A stretch of DNA of 64,000 nt, taken from contig CAMAUV010000018.1 in the NCBI GenBank assembly GCA_945861415.1, positions 1 to 64,000 on the forward strand, written 5' to 3'. The notes beneath the pieces are model-generated. The model was given only the letters and a program-made list of their open reading frames with translations. It ran no database searches and had not been told where the DNA came from. Below, one piece after another: positions 53,652 through 62,304 of this stretch. Position numbers and translations under genes: made by a program. The stretch's first letter is position 1. Each line of letters starts with the position of its first letter. The stretch is from Akkermansia muciniphila. Lineage in GTDB: Bacteria > Verrucomicrobiota > Verrucomicrobiia > Verrucomicrobiales > V1-33.

Positions 53652-54605
53652 TCACATCGTCGCGAGGATCTCCGCGAGCACTCCGTTGGTCCAGCCGAAG
53701 CCGGGTTCGTTAGTGGGGTAGCCGAAGTGGATCTTTCCGGACACGTCGGCGGTCTGCTGCACAGCGTCGTATTTCTCATAGAGCCGGCCGGTGCGTTCGA
53801 ATTCGCGGGCCGCGAGGTGGACGAACCGGCAGGAGATGTCGGAGGCTTGCTTTTCAAAGCCGTAGGCGGCGAATCCGCGCGCGGCGAGGTGCACGAGCGG
53901 TGCCCGGGTGAAGGGCGCATCCCACTGGCAGCCGGTGGTGGTGAGGCTGGTGAGCAGTCCGCCGGGGGCCATGAAGTCCGGCAGTCGTTTCGCGAGACGC
54001 GCGGCCTGCTCCGGTGTGGCCCAGCCGGCCCAGAGCGGCATGAAGGCGGTGGCGAAGGCGTAGCTGGAGCGCCGGCTGTCCGCGAGATTCCAGTCGAAGA
54101 ACAGGCCTGCACTTTCATCCTAGAAACGTTCGCGCATGGTGGCGGCGCGGGTGGCGGCGGCCTGACCCCATGTGGCGATGCTGTCCTCACCGCGGCCCAG
54201 TGTGCGCCGGATGGCGGCGATGTCCGTCTCCATCACATAAAGCAGTGAATTGAGGCACACGGGCAGGTAGTCACGCACGGCCAGCCCGCAGAATCCGAAG
54301 CGGTGCGTGAGATCGAATCCGCTTTCGCGCACGGTGCGGTCATTCTTGTAGCCGTCGCGCGTGAGGTCGTGCGTGGCTGCGTCGTAGATGCGGGGGAACC
54401 AGGGCTCGGGCGCGGGATGGTCGCGCAGGGCATTGCAGACGCGCTGGTAGTGATGCAGCCCGTGCTCATCCACTTCGCCGGCCACGGCTTCGGGCGCGGG
54501 GCCTTCGCCCAGCGCGTGATAGCGGGAGAGACCGGTGCCGGCAGTGAAATGCGGCGGCGATTGCCAGTAGGCGTAGTATCGCTCCACGAGCGGAAGCGGC
54601 GTCAG
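53652..54605 (-). pseudogene. Trehalase-like glycosidase, N-terminally truncated and interrupted by TAG
   Basis: The C-terminal half (about 315 codons) of a trehalase-family (GH37-like) enzyme that splits trehalose to glucose. Visible blocks: RYYAYWQSPPHFTAGTGLSR, RESGFDLTHRFGFCG, PVCLNSLLYVMETD, then TAG at 54120-54122 in RERF-stop-DESAGLFFDWNL, then FMPLWAGWATPEQAAR, TTTGCQWDAPFTRAPLVHLA, EKYDAVQQTADV and GFGWTNGVLAEIL. The frame is unbroken across the TAG, where relatives usually have an aromatic residue (Trp TGG would need one change). The N-terminal half is absent: an in-frame TAA precedes it and the regulator gene at 54650 occupies the space. Confidence 0.82.
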
Positions 54606-54649
54606 TGTGGCAGTGCTGCCCGGACATTCCGCACTTTACACCACCTCAC

Positions 54650-55336
54650 ATGACTCCCGACTCCGCCCGCAGACGCATTCTCCTGGTAGATGACCACACC
54701 GTGGTGCGCGACGGTGCGGCGCTGTGGCTGGGCCAGACGCCGGACATGGAGGTCTGCGGCACCGCGGAACAAACCAGCGCCGCGCTGGACGCCATCGAGC
54801 GCCTGCGGCCCGATGCCGTCGTCACGGACATCGGCATGCCGGGCCGCGACGGGCTGGAACTCACCAAAGACATCAAAGCACGCTGGCCGGAACTGCCCGT
54901 GCTCGTTTTCTCCGTGCATGACGAGAGCCTCTATGCCAGCCGCGCGCTGCGCGCCGGGGCCCGCGGATTCTGCAGCAAGGCCGCGGGGGCGGAGTCGCTC
55001 ATCGAAGCCCTGCGCCTCGTGCTGCGCGGACGCATGGCCTTCAGCCCGGAGACCACCACGCGACTGCTGGAGGAGACCAGCGGCCGCACTGCTGCCGCCA
55101 GTCCGCTCGCGGCACTGAGCGACCGCGAGTTTGAGGTGCTGCGCCTCTTCGGCGCGGGCATGACGAATCAGGAAGCCGCCGCGGCCCTGAATCTGAGCGC
55201 CAAGACCATCGAAACCCACAGCCTGAGCATCCGCCGGAAACTCAAGCTCCGCAGCCCCGCGGAACTCATCCGCACCGCTGTGCACCTTTGCAGTGTGGAG
55301 AGAGCGCAGGACGGGCCGCAGCCAGGCGGACTTTAA
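54650..55336 (+). CDS. NarL/FixJ-family (LuxR-type) response regulator
   Basis: A 228-residue two-component regulator; I take the ATG at 54650 because residues before it are not family-like. The receiver has acidic pair LLVDDH (residues 14-15), phospho-acceptor VVTDIGMPG (Asp60) and Lys in GFCSKAAG near 110. A LuxR helix-turn-helix spans about 160-225 (LSDREFEVLRLFGAGMTNQE, NLSAKTIETHSLSIRRKLKL). No histidine kinase is nearby. It is divergent from the trehalase fragment and overlaps the otsB 3' end by four bases. Control of trehalose genes is plausible from position only. Confidence 0.92.
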   Translation: MTPDSARRRILLVDDHTVVRDGAALWLGQTPDMEVCGTAEQTSAALDAIERLRPDAVVTDIGMPGRDGLELTKDIKARWPELPVLVFSVHDESLYASRALRAGARGFCSKAAGAESLIEALRLVLRGRMAFSPETTTRLLEETSGRTAAASPLAALSDREFEVLRLFGAGMTNQEAAAALNLSAKTIETHSLSIRRKLKLRSPAELIRTAVHLCSVERAQDGPQPGGL

Positions 55337-56142
55337 CTTCCGCAGGATCCTTTCCGCAGGTTTTTCCGCCGTGCCGCGTCCACATGCTGCAGGAGCTGGA
55401 GCAGATCCGCGGGGCTGTCGGCGCGGCAGGCGGCGGCGGTGGGGCCGGGGCCGATGTGGATGGAGAGGGCGTTGGGCAGGCCGGTGAACATCGTCTCGTC
55501 GGTGAGATCATCGCCGCAGCAGATTACGGCGCTGCGGGGCACGCCCAGACGGTCTGCGAGGGCGCAAAGGGCGGTGCCTTTGTCGCAACCGATGGCCGGG
55601 AGCAGTTCGGTGACCATGTGGCCCTCCTGGAGACGAAATTCGCGCGCGCCGTTCACGGTGTCCTGGAGCAGAGCCTGCACGGCGGCGGCGTCTGCGGAGC
55701 AGGCGTGGCGATAATGCACGGCCACACTCAATGGTTTTTCTTCCACGAAGACGCCCGGCAGCTGCTCCGTGCGGCGGCGGATGGCATCGGCGATGAAGGG
55801 AGAGCGCCCGCGCCATGCCGCAGCCGCGCCGGGCACTCCGTCAAGGACGTGGCCCTGCATTTCCAAACCGTGGCTGCCGATGAAGCCGGCGGCGGCGATG
55901 GGCACGCGCTTTTTCAAATCCTCGAGGGGCCGCCCGCTGACGAACGCCAGATGCACCCCTGGAGCAGTGCTCAGACTGCGCAGCACCTCCTCCATGCCGG
56001 GCAGCAGCGCCGCCTCCGCAGGCGTGGGCACGATGGGCGCGAGCGTGCCATCGAAGTCGCACGCCACGAGCAGTCTCGGCGGATCGGCCGCGCGGCGCAT
56101 GATACCGGTGAGGTGGTCAGTCCAGTGAATTGTCAGAGACAT
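55333..56142 (-). CDS. otsB: Trehalose-6-phosphate phosphatase
   Basis: A HAD-superfamily phosphatase that dephosphorylates trehalose-6-phosphate. Start chosen at 56142 (MSLTIHWTDHL...), about 269 residues; the longer frame from 56214 overlaps the otsA end more deeply. Motif I is CDFDGTLAPI near residue 24 (nucleophile DxD), with FVSGRPLEDLKK and GFIGSHGLEM in the cap region. Motif IV is AVICCGDDLTDETMF. All catalytic acids are present. It overlaps the frame-corrected otsA end by 26 bases, so it was translated with it; its expression may now be reduced by the otsA frameshift. Confidence 0.9.
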   Translation of the reverse strand: MSLTIHWTDHLTGIMRRAADPPRLLVACDFDGTLAPIVPTPAEAALLPGMEEVLRSLSTAPGVHLAFVSGRPLEDLKKRVPIAAAGFIGSHGLEMQGHVLDGVPGAAAAWRGRSPFIADAIRRRTEQLPGVFVEEKPLSVAVHYRHACSADAAAVQALLQDTVNGAREFRLQEGHMVTELLPAIGCDKGTALCALADRLGVPRSAVICCGDDLTDETMFTGLPNALSIHIGPGPTAAACRADSPADLLQLLQHVDAARRKNLRKGSCGS

Positions 56143-57752
56143 CGGCGGTGTCGGGCAGGTCCACGTGAAGCAGATGCCCCAGGATGCGGGCCGCCCACTG
56201 ATAGACGTTTCCATGATGCACGGTGGCTCGCATGCGCTTCATGCGGCGCGTGCGTTCGGCGGCGCTCATGGTCAGCGCCTGATGCATGGCCGCCGCGATT
56301 TCATGCACAGCGAACGGATTCACGCCCAGCGATTCCTTCAGCTCGCGGTGCGCGCCGGTGAAGCGGCTCAGGATCAAGCACGCCGCCGTTGTCCACGCGG
56401 CTCGCGCAATATTCCTTGGCCACGAGATTCATGCCGTCGTGCAGGGAATTAACGACCATGAAATCCGCCGCGAGGTGCAGCGCCGCCATGTCTGCCGTGC
56501 TGTGATGCTGCACCAGCAGATAGACCGGACGCCACTCCGGCGTGCCCCATCGCTCATTCACCGCGCAGGCCAGCGCGGCCACTTCCTGCGCCGCCTGCTG
56601 ATACGCCGGCAGATTCGAGCGGCTGGGCGCGGCGATCTGGATGAAGCTCATGCGTCCGCGCCAGTCGGCGTGATTTTCAAAGAACAAGTCCAGCGCCCGC
56701 AGCCGGTCCGCGATTCCCTTGGTGAAATCCATGCGCTCGATGCCTGCGCCGATGCGCACACTCGCCGCGATGCCCAGACGCTCCCGCCAGAGGGCTGCGG
56801 CTTTCTTTTTTCCAATCTTCTCTGCACGCTGCGCCTGCGCCGTGAAATCTATACTGATGGGAAACGGACGCACCGCAGTATCGCGCCCGCCGCGCGTGAT
56901 GGTCCAGTGCTCGCGGTCCACGCGCGCCTCGATGTAGCGGTCTGCGGTGTCGAGGAAGTTCTGACAGTGGTGCCGGATGTGAAAGCCCAGCAGATCATTC
57001 CCCGTGAGCCCGTGCAGCAGTTCCTCGCCCCAGGGAAAAATGCGGAACATCTCGCGGCCCGGCCACGGAATGTGCCAGAACTGCGCGATGTGGATATTCG
57101 CCCTGCCCGCATCCTTCACCATGCGCGGCAACAGGCAGAAGTGATAGTCCTGCACGAAGACAAAGGCCGGGGCATCGCCCGCCTCTTCCAGCACCGCATC
57201 GGCAAAGAGGCGGTTCACCTCGCGGTAGTGCTCCCAGTCCGCCTCGCGGAAATGCGGACGGCTGTAGGCGATGTGGCAGAGCGGCCACAGCCCCTCATTG
57301 GCCAGCCCGTAGTAGTAGCCCCGCTCCTGTTCCTTCGTCAGCCATACGCGGCGCAACCGGTAGGCCGGCTGCTCCTCCGGCACCATCAGGCAGCCACGCT
57401 CATCCGACATCTCCCGGTCTGCATCTCCCGCTCCGTGCGCGATCCACGTGCCGCCGCCCGCCTCCAGCACCGGGCGCAGCGCCGTCGTCAGGCCGCCCGC
57501 CGGGGAAATGCACTCCACGCCGCCCGACTCCGTGCGGCGGTGCATGTAGGGTTCGCGGTTCGACACCACGATAATCTTCCAGCCGCTGAGGCGGCTCTCG
57601 ATCAGCTCGTGGAGCCGCTCCTTCGTCCAATGAGGTTCGCTGTTGTCGGTGGTGGAGGTCCTGGGCGTATCGATAAAAAGGCGGGGCGCAACGTGGGCCG
57701 GGGAGGGGGGATCCCCGGCACCCCGCTGTGACCAGGAGTCGCCCTGTATCAA
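56117..57752 (-). pseudogene. otsA: Trehalose-6-phosphate synthase with one-base frameshift
   Basis: A GT20 enzyme making trehalose-6-phosphate from UDP-glucose and glucose-6-phosphate. Seen: VVSNREPYMHRR (near residue 64 from the TTG at 57752), SPAGGLTTALRPVLEAGGG, VQDYHFCLLPRMV, HIPWPGREMFRIFPW, IERMDFTKGIADRLRALDLF (phosphate-binding Arg/Lys) and LVAKEYCASRVDNGG. After GGVL an extra base at about 56376 shifts the frame, replacing LSRFTGAHRELKESLGVNPF, which continues in the next frame to 56117. The usual start is unclear; TTG at 57752 overlaps the DUF1501 stop. The truncated form lacks the last helices of the C-terminal domain. Confidence 0.85.
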
Positions 57753-59179
57753 ACGAGCACGCCGTTGACCACGTGAGCGGGTTCGACGCCGGTGAGTTTC
57801 TGGCTGAGGCCCTGGAATTGGAAGGTGAAGCGGTTGTGGTCCAGGCCGAGGCAATGGAGGATCGTGGCGTTGAGGTCGCGGATGTGGACGGGGTTATCCA
57901 CGATGTTGTAGGCGAAGTCGTCGGTCTGTCCGTAGCTGACGCCGCCTTTTACGCCGCCGCCGGCGAGCCAGAGGCTGAAGCATCGGCCGTGGTGATCGCG
58001 CCCGTTGCCAATGGCACCCTGGCTGTAAACGGTGCGTCCGAATTCACCGCCCCAGATGATGAGGGTGTCGTCCAACATGCCGCGCTGCTTGAGATCCGCG
58101 ATCAACGCGGCGGAGGCCTGGTCGGTATCGCGACACTGGTTGGTGAGCTCAGTGGGCAATTTTTCGTGCTGGTCCCATCCGCGGTGGAAAAGCTGGGTGA
58201 AGCGAACGCCGCGTTCGGCCATGCGGCGGGCCAGCAGGCAGTTGTAGGCATAAGTGCCGGGGACGCGGGATTCCGGACCGTAGAGATCGAAGACCCAGTC
58301 GGGTTCGTTGGAAAGGTCGGCGAGTTCCGGGGCGGAGGCCTGCATGCGGAAGGCCATTTCGTACTGGCTGATGCGGGCGAGGATTTCGGGATCGGCCAGC
58401 TTGTCATGGCGGATCTGGTTGAGCTGGCTGAGGTCGTCGAGCATGCCACGCCGGTCGGAACGGGTTATGCCGTCGGGGTCATTGAGGTAGAGCACGGGGT
58501 CCTTGCTGCTGCGAAACTGCACTCCTTGATGGCTGGAGGGCAGGAAGCCGCTGCCCCAGAGGCGGGAGAAAATCGGCTGGCCAGGGTTTTTGCCGGTGCC
58601 CTGGGAAACGAGAACGATGTAGGCCGGCAGGTTCTGGTTCACGCTGCCAAGGCCGTAGGAAACCCACGATCCCGCACTGGCCGAGCCGGGAAACTGCGAG
58701 CCGGTATTGATCATGGTGATGCCGGGATCGTGATTGATGGCCTCAGTGTGCATCGAGCGGATGACCGCGATGTCATCGGCCACGCCTGCGGTGTAGGGCA
58801 GCAGGTCGCTGATCCAGTGGCCGCTCTTTCCGCGCTGCTTGAAGGGGACGATACTCTTGCAGACGGGAAAGCTGGACTGGCCGGCGGTCATGCCGGTGAG
58901 GCGCTGTCCCTGACGGACGGAGGCCGGCATGTCTTTGCCGTGGAGTCCCTCCAGCGCAGGTTTGTAGTCGAAGAGGTCGATGTGCGAAGGGCCGCCGGAT
59001 TGGAAGAGATAGATGACGCGCTTCGCCGTCGGTGCAAAATGGGGCAGGTCTCCCGGGGATGCTGGTGTGGTACCGGCGGCCATCAGCGAACGCGCGGCGA
59101 TGGCGCCGAGACCGAGTCCGGTGAGCCCGAGAAAACTGCGGCGTGAGTGAGAGTGGAGATGAGTTTCGAGCGGGGTCAT
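57749..59179 (-). CDS. DUF1501 protein
   Basis: A 476-residue DUF1501 protein with a leader ([20 protein letters not shown]) of Tat type. Motifs: [75 protein letters not shown] and [20 protein letters not shown]. Its start overlaps the DUF1549/DUF1553 stop by four bases. Its end is duplicated at 53498 and it runs straight into otsA. Confidence 0.92.
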   Translation of the reverse strand: MTPLETHLHSHSRRSFLGLTGLGLGAIAARSLMAAGTTPASPGDLPHFAPTAKRVIYLFQSGGPSHIDLFDYKPALEGLHGKDMPASVRQGQRLTGMTAGQSSFPVCKSIVPFKQRGKSGHWISDLLPYTAGVADDIAVIRSMHTEAINHDPGITMINTGSQFPGSASAGSWVSYGLGSVNQNLPAYIVLVSQGTGKNPGQPIFSRLWGSGFLPSSHQGVQFRSSKDPVLYLNDPDGITRSDRRGMLDDLSQLNQIRHDKLADPEILARISQYEMAFRMQASAPELADLSNEPDWVFDLYGPESRVPGTYAYNCLLARRMAERGVRFTQLFHRGWDQHEKLPTELTNQCRDTDQASAALIADLKQRGMLDDTLIIWGGEFGRTVYSQGAIGNGRDHHGRCFSLWLAGGGVKGGVSYGQTDDFAYNIVDNPVHIRDLNATILHCLGLDHNRFTFQFQGLSQKLTGVEPAHVVNGVLV

Positions 59180-61671
59180 GGGCGATTGATGAATTCGTCG
59201 AGGTTGATCAGAGTCGAGCCAATCATGCCGTAGGCGGCGGGTTCGTTGCCGAGGCGTTTCTGATGGCGTTCGAGGGCGCTGGAAAGCAGTGTGAGTTCTT
59301 CCGCGGCCGGCTTGCGTCCCGTGGCCATGCGGAAGCCGAATGTTAGCCGGGATTCAGCAGAGTCGCCGCCTTCCGCCAACATACGTTTGCCAAGAGCGGC
59401 ACCGGCTTCGGCGAATTGTGGTTCATTCATGACTACGAGAGCCTGCAGCGGGGTGTTGGTGGCACTGCGGGAGACGGAGCAGGTTTCACGGGTAGGAGCA
59501 TCGAAAATGGACAGCACCGGCGGCGGCGAGGTGCGCTTCCAAAAGGTATAGAGGCTGCGGCGGTAGTTCGAGGCGCCGCGGCCCGGGAGGAAGATTTGCG
59601 CGGTGAACGGGTTGGAGTATCCGAAATGACTGATCTCGCTCCAGAGGTCCGCCTGCGGCGGGTGGACCCCGGGGCCGCCTACCTTGAGATTGATCAGCCC
59701 GCCGATGGCGAGTGCCTGGTCGCGCAGAATTTCAGCGGGAAGCCGGGTGCGGGGTGAGCGGGCGAGGAGCTGATTGCGCGGGTCTTTTTCAAGTTGCCCG
59801 GCAGTGGCGGCGGCGGACCGCGAATACGTTTCGGAGCTGAGGATGGTGCGGAGGGTGTGGCGCAGGTCCCAGCCGTGTTCGACGAGGTCCACGGCGAGCC
59901 AGTCGAGCAGTTCCGGATGCGTGGGCCATGAGCCCTGGCTGCCGAAGTCTCCAGCGCTCTCGACGATGCCGCGCCCGAAGACCATCTGCCACAACCGGTT
60001 CACCACCACGCGGGAAGTCAGCGGATGCGCAGGATTCGTAAGCCACTTCGCAAGTTCAAGGCGAGTTGCTTTCTCCCCGGCTTCGAGCTTTGGCAGGACT
60101 GCGGGCACGCCTGCGGAAACTTCCTCGCCGTGCTGATCGTAAGCGCCCCGCACAAGGATGTGCGTCTTGCGAAGCTCCGGCTTATGATCCATGACCATGA
60201 CCGTGGTCTTGCCGCGTTTAAGGTCCTTTTGGAGAACCCCGATTTCCACGTCGATGGTCTTCACCGCAATTTTCATTCGGTTCGCCGACGGGCCTCCGGC
60301 TCTGATGAACTCGGCGTTGATGACCTGCCAGTGTTCGTTAGTCCGCTGATCTTTGGGAGTCTTGAGCGCTGCGGCGAACGGGCCGTCGGGTGGCGATTGT
60401 TTCGTTTCCCACTCAGCGCGGGCCCGGATGACCGGCTCAGTCGGATGGAGCTTGTGGTGTTCCAGCTCGGCGATGCGATTCTTCAGACCCTCCACGCCAC
60501 CATCGCCCAGTGGCGAGGCATACTCCATGACCGGGTTGGTATTCGAATTGGTCCCGCCACTTCCAGGTTCGGAGCTGGTATTGAAAAACGCGAACATCCG
60601 GAAGTATTCACGCTGGGAGATCGGGTCGTATTTATGATCGTGGCACTGGGCGCACTTCATGGTCAGGCCGAGCACAGAGGTGGCGACGGTGTCCACTTTG
60701 TCTGCGGTGTAGTTGACGCGGTATTCCTCCGGGATCGTGCCGCCCTCATGGGTGTTCATGCTGTTGCGCAGGAATCCGGTGGCGGCGATCTGATCCGGCT
60801 TGGCATCAGGGATCAGGTCACCGGCGATTTGCTCCAGCAGAAATTGGTCATAGGGCCGGTTGATATGGAAGGCGTTTATCACCCAGTCCCGCCAGGCCCA
60901 CATGTCGCGGTGGTCGTCGATGGAATAGCCGTGTGTGTCCGAGTAGCGTGCGCCGTCCAGCCACGGCAAGGCCATGCGTTCGGCGAACTGCAATGAATCC
61001 ATCAGGCGCGCGATGAGGCGATCCCGGCGGTCTGGCGAGGCATCGTTCAGAAAAGCATCAACGTCTTTGACGGCGGGCGGCAGGCCGGTCAAATCCAGGT
61101 AGAGCCTGCGAACCAGTGTTTCCGAATCGGCCGCAGGGCTTGGCGCGAGACTCTCTTTCGCGAGTCTCTGATTGACGAAATGATCCACCGGATGGCTGCC
61201 CGCAGGCACGGCTGCTTTCTTTGGCGGCACAAATGACCAGTGGGAATCGTAGGGCGCACCTGCGCTGATCCAGCGTTTGAGGGTATCGATTTTCTCCGGC
61301 GACAGGGCCGGAAGATGCGCCTTCGGGGGCGGCATGACGTCATCGGGGTCGTTTGTCAGGATGCGGCGGATCATTTCGCTGTCATCCGGAGCCCCGGGAC
61401 GGATGGCGGCGACTCCATCCCGCACCGCGACAGCTTCCTCGCGGACATCCAGGCGAAGGTCCGCCTCTCTCGTTTTCGCATCCGGCCCGTGGCAGGCAAA
61501 GCAGTTCGCCGAAAGGATGGGACGGATGTCCCGATTGAAGCTCAGTTGCTCTGCATGAGCGGTGGGAGCAAATGGGGCGACGAAGAGCAGCGCCAGCAAC
61601 AGGCGGGGCACGGGGTCTCCGTGCCGGACCGCGGGGACAATGGCGTCGTAAACTTTGTGATATTGGTTCAT
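59176..61671 (-). CDS. DUF1549/DUF1553 planctomycete cytochrome protein
   Basis: An 831-residue exported heme protein. The N-terminal 20 residues before [19 protein letters not shown] suggest the real start may be internal, but no better ATG is in frame. Cytochrome motif CFACHGPD is near residue 57, with [13 protein letters not shown] as the methionine region. DUF1549 ends in [18 protein letters not shown] near 340. A Glu/Lys-rich linker spans about 385-440. DUF1553 contains [20 protein letters not shown] and [20 protein letters not shown]. It overlaps the DUF1501 gene by four bases. Confidence 0.92.
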   Translation of the reverse strand: MNQYHKVYDAIVPAVRHGDPVPRLLLALLFVAPFAPTAHAEQLSFNRDIRPILSANCFACHGPDAKTREADLRLDVREEAVAVRDGVAAIRPGAPDDSEMIRRILTNDPDDVMPPPKAHLPALSPEKIDTLKRWISAGAPYDSHWSFVPPKKAAVPAGSHPVDHFVNQRLAKESLAPSPAADSETLVRRLYLDLTGLPPAVKDVDAFLNDASPDRRDRLIARLMDSLQFAERMALPWLDGARYSDTHGYSIDDHRDMWAWRDWVINAFHINRPYDQFLLEQIAGDLIPDAKPDQIAATGFLRNSMNTHEGGTIPEEYRVNYTADKVDTVATSVLGLTMKCAQCHDHKYDPISQREYFRMFAFFNTSSEPGSGGTNSNTNPVMEYASPLGDGGVEGLKNRIAELEHHKLHPTEPVIRARAEWETKQSPPDGPFAAALKTPKDQRTNEHWQVINAEFIRAGGPSANRMKIAVKTIDVEIGVLQKDLKRGKTTVMVMDHKPELRKTHILVRGAYDQHGEEVSAGVPAVLPKLEAGEKATRLELAKWLTNPAHPLTSRVVVNRLWQMVFGRGIVESAGDFGSQGSWPTHPELLDWLAVDLVEHGWDLRHTLRTILSSETYSRSAAATAGQLEKDPRNQLLARSPRTRLPAEILRDQALAIGGLINLKVGGPGVHPPQADLWSEISHFGYSNPFTAQIFLPGRGASNYRRSLYTFWKRTSPPPVLSIFDAPTRETCSVSRSATNTPLQALVVMNEPQFAEAGAALGKRMLAEGGDSAESRLTFGFRMATGRKPAAEELTLLSSALERHQKRLGNEPAAYGMIGSTLINLDEFINRP

Positions 61672-61762
61672 GCTTTCGTAATTCTCCAGTGCATGGGGTT
61701 AGCAGCTCTCAAGCCGTGATGGATTTTACTGATTTCCCGTGGACATCTATCATCTAAATTAT

Positions 61763-62042
61763 GCCTTTACTCCGCGAATCGGCACCCCGGCAACATCGGT
61801 GAGGCGGAATTTCCGTCCCTGGAAAAGGCAGGTCAGTTTCTCGTGGTCGATGCCCATCCGGGCAAGGATGGCGGCGTGCAAATCGTGGACTGAACACGGA
61901 TCGCGAACCACGTTGTAAGCAAAGTCGTCGGTCACCCCAATAAAGGTGCCGCCCATGATCCCACAAATGCCATCCAAATCGTGAAGCAGCGGTGATGATG
62001 GTCCCGTCCATTGTTGCCGCCCCGGTGAAGATGGTGCGGCCG
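61763..62042 (-). pseudogene. DUF1501 C-terminal fragment with frameshifts
   Basis: The last 280 bases of a DUF1501 gene closely related to the end of the gene at 46785. It reads DDFAYNVVRDPCSVHDLHAA and LTCLFQGRKFRLTDVAGVPI, ending GVKA. Upstream, counterparts of the FTQGGNNGRDHH region are present but shifted by small indels. Everything before that is absent. Confidence 0.8.
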
Positions 62043-62304
62043 CCTCTGCGTCAAATCGTCAGAATTCCACCTGATTGAATGCAGCGAACGCCCCCGGACA
62101 GCGCACGACGGCAGGCAATCCCTGGATCACAAATCGTCTGGCGAGGGGCCACAGCGGTTCGGTGAGCCGTCTGGAGGTGGCCGCCGCTAGGAATCCCTCA
62201 ACCAATGCGGGAATAGGAAAAGTTGGCGAAATTTGTGGCAGTACGAACAATTTTTTCGCGGAAATTGAATCCGATTCCAGAAATGCGGCGAATACCCTGA
62301 CACT
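62043..62304. other. Intergenic region
   Basis: About 260 bases with no gene I recognise. It separates the DUF1501 fragment from the divergent fasciclin gene. Confidence 0.4.

Noticed and set aside
53614-57854. Longer open frame of otsA beginning at 57854
   Set aside because: Its first 34 residues are an out-of-frame reading of the DUF1501 3' end; the enzyme-like sequence begins after the DUF1501 stop.
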